The notes beneath the pieces were generated by a model. That model was not told the origin of the DNA. It saw nothing but the letters and a program-made list of their open reading frames with translations, and ran no database searches. This document shows positions 7,510 through 8,034 of a stretch of 8,034 nt of DNA, piece after piece; within the stretch, counting starts at the first letter, position 1, and each line of letters begins with the position of its first letter. The translations under genes and the position numbers were made by a program. This stretch comes from Spirochaetota bacterium (GTDB taxonomy: Bacteria > Spirochaetota > JAGLSM01), in contig JAGLSM010000075.1 of assembly GCA_023135745.1 (NCBI GenBank), forward strand, positions 1 to 8,034, read 5' to 3'.

Positions 7510-7551
7510 AAAAAAAAACCTAAAGGCGGCAATAACATTGCCACCTTTTGG
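7510..7551 (-). terminator. Hairpin 1: minus-strand intrinsic terminator, also the 5' hairpin of tandem unit A
   Basis: Read on the plus strand, the arms AAAGGCGGCAAT and ATTGCCACCTTT flank an AAC loop (7522-7548). CC (7519-7520) can also pair with GG (7550-7551) across a T-T mismatch. The single internal mismatch is C-A on the plus strand but a G-U wobble on the minus strand, and on the minus strand the stem is followed directly by nine T residues. That makes it a good leftward intrinsic terminator. It would stop transcripts coming from the right before they enter the regulator gene. On the plus strand it sits five bases upstream of the AGGAGG of small ORF A, the same place hairpin 2 has in front of ORF B, so a role in the RNA leader is equally possible. 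Confidence 0.55.
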
Positions 7552-7562
7552 TCAGGAGGATT

Positions 7563-7691
7563 ATGAAAAAGCTTTCATGTTCGTTTATACCCGGGTTAAC
7601 AACCTCAGGCAAACTTATGATTAAATTTGCCGGTAAATTATTACCGACTATATTACTTTTCTTAATAACAGTATCCTTCATAAATGTGTAG
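7563..7691 (+). CDS. Small ORF A: 42-residue hydrophobic peptide
   Basis: The ORF starts at an ATG preceded by a very strong AGGAGG with three bases (ATT) between it and the start, and ends at TAG. The peptide begins MKKLSCSFIPG and ends with a hydrophobic segment KLLPTILLFLITVSFINV (25-42), so it resembles a signal peptide or a single-pass membrane peptide. The first codons and the upstream 18 bases (7554-7571) are identical to those of ORF B. I recognise no family. Possible identities are a decayed leader of an exported protein, a signalling peptide (the neighbouring two-component system is divergent), or a small membrane toxin. The only direct evidence for expression is the ribosome-binding site and the repeated layout. 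Confidence 0.45.
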   Translation: MKKLSCSFIPGLTTSGKLMIKFAGKLLPTILLFLITVSFINV

Positions 7692-7710
7692 AAATTATGG
7701 AGATATATTG
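7680..7710. repeat. 3' segment of unit A, degenerate copy of the 7884-7914 element
   Basis: This 31-base stretch covers the end and stop codon of ORF A. It matches 7884-7914 at 25 of 31 positions without gaps by my count; both start ATAAATGTG and share AAATTATG in the centre. The differences destroy the palindrome and both DnaA-box-like sequences that are present in the second copy. This is one of the two matches showing that units A and B are diverged duplicates. Confidence 0.6.
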
Positions 7711-7763
7711 ATAAAAATATGTAAATTAAAAAAATGAAGCCTGTAAAAACCCTCGAATATATA

Positions 7764-7794
7764 GAGCAGCCGCCAAAAACTTTGGCGGCTGCTC
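7764..7794. repeat. Hairpin 2: perfect 14-bp inverted repeat in front of small ORF B
   Basis: Arms GAGCAGCCGCCAAA (7764-7777) and its exact complement (7781-7794) flank an AAC loop. It is strongly GC-rich against the AT-rich surroundings. Neither strand has a T run after the stem, so it is a weak candidate for an intrinsic terminator by itself. It ends seven bases before the AGGAGG of ORF B. The stem sequence differs from hairpin 1 while pairing, loop and position are kept, which suggests selection for the structure. Confidence 0.85.
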
Positions 7795-7810
7795 ATTAAA
7801 TAGGAGGATT

Positions 7811-7897
7811 ATGAAAAAGATTTTGCCAATTTCACCGATTGCCGGTTCTATCGGCAGCTTCATTTTGATTAATAATTTATCCTATAAATGTGGATAA
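7811..7897 (+). CDS. Small ORF B: 28-residue peptide
   Basis: This is the second copy of the small-ORF unit, with the same AGGAGG and ATGAAAAAG start as ORF A. The peptide begins MKKILPISPIAG and is mildly hydrophobic (FILINN in the middle), ending at TAA inside the 33-nt palindrome. It is shorter than ORF A and does not align well with it after the third residue. It may be a degenerated copy, or a unit in which only the leader and 3' element matter. A minus-strand frame of about 45 codons overlaps it but lacks a ribosome-binding site. Confidence 0.35.
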   Translation: MKKILPISPIAGSIGSFILINNLSYKCG

Positions 7898-7914
7898 ATT
7901 ATGCACATTTATAG
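7882..7914. repeat. 33-nt near-perfect palindrome with two head-to-head DnaA-box-like sites
   Basis: Arms CTATAAATGTG and CACATTTATAG (11 of 11 complementary) continue inward through one G-G mismatch and ATAA/TTAT to a central A, giving 16-base arms with one mismatch. The core TGTGGATAAATTATGCACA contains TTATCCACA on the minus strand (7889-7897) and TTATGCACA on the plus strand (7899-7907). Both fit the DnaA box TTATNCACA and are separated by one base. The symmetry equally fits an operator for a dimeric regulator, or a hairpin at the 3' end of the ORF B transcript. Confidence 0.7.
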
Positions 7915-7942
7915 CGTTTAGTGAGGATTTAATAAGGGAAGT

Positions 7943-8029
7943 ATGTGGAGATTATTTAAGGGGGTTACGGACATGCGGTACTCAGGGAAATCGCATATGG
8001 CAAAAAAAGTATTCTTATACCCTACCTAA
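7943..8029 (+). CDS. Possible small ORF C, 28 codons
   Basis: An ATG with an upstream AAGGGAAGT opens a 28-codon frame beginning MWRLFKGVTDMRY and ending at TAA five bases before the window edge. It contains in-frame ATG codons further in. It shows no similarity to ORFs A or B and I recognise no family. Such a short frame can easily occur by chance; I list it because it is the only start with a plausible ribosome-binding site in the last 120 bases. Confidence 0.15.
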   Translation: MWRLFKGVTDMRYSGKSHMAKKVFLYPT

Positions 8030-8034
8030 CCCTA

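Noticed and set aside
7519..7914. CRISPR array or integron attC sites
   Set aside because: There are only two units of unequal length with no uniform repeats and spacers, and the hairpins lack the conserved end motifs of attC sites.

Overview
The window is an AT-rich bacterial chromosomal segment. It has three blocks: a rightward three-gene defence-type cassette (start to about 2862), a leftward four-gene housekeeping and signalling block (about 7412 back to 3065), and a 600-base stretch with only very small reading frames (7428 to the end). The two-component system, the ComEC-type membrane channel and the RsmA/KsgA methyltransferase are ordinary bacterial genes. The histidine kinase has a large extracytoplasmic sensor loop. 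I cannot name a phylum with confidence. Clear AGGAGG ribosome-binding sites in front of two of the small ORFs argue against a typical Bacteroidota genome; beyond that the lineage is open.

Block 1 is an operon joined by two ATGA stop/start overlaps. It holds the C-terminal part of an all-helical protein I do not recognise (its frame runs off the left edge), then a compact RecF/SMC-like ATPase of PtuA type, then a small HNH nuclease of PtuB type. The ATPase plus HNH pair is the core of Septu anti-phage systems and also the effector pair of retron Ec78-type systems. No reverse transcriptase is visible, and the upstream helical gene is an unexplained, translationally coupled third component. This block looks more AT-rich than the rest, which fits an acquired defence island.

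Block 2 reads leftward: an OmpR/PhoB-type response regulator, a histidine kinase (4-nt overlap), a short ComEC-like protein without a metallo-beta-lactamase domain (34-nt gap), and rsmA (65-nt coding overlap with comEC). The tight packing suggests one transcript.

Block 3 has two diverged tandem units. Each has a hairpin with an AAC loop, an identical 18-nt stretch (AGGAGG plus ATGAAAAAG start), a tiny ORF (42 and 28 codons) and a related 31-nt 3' segment. In the second unit that segment forms a 33-nt near-perfect palindrome containing two head-to-head DnaA-box-like sequences. The first hairpin is also, on the minus strand, a good intrinsic terminator. I cannot assign a known family to these units; they are the least explained part of the window.
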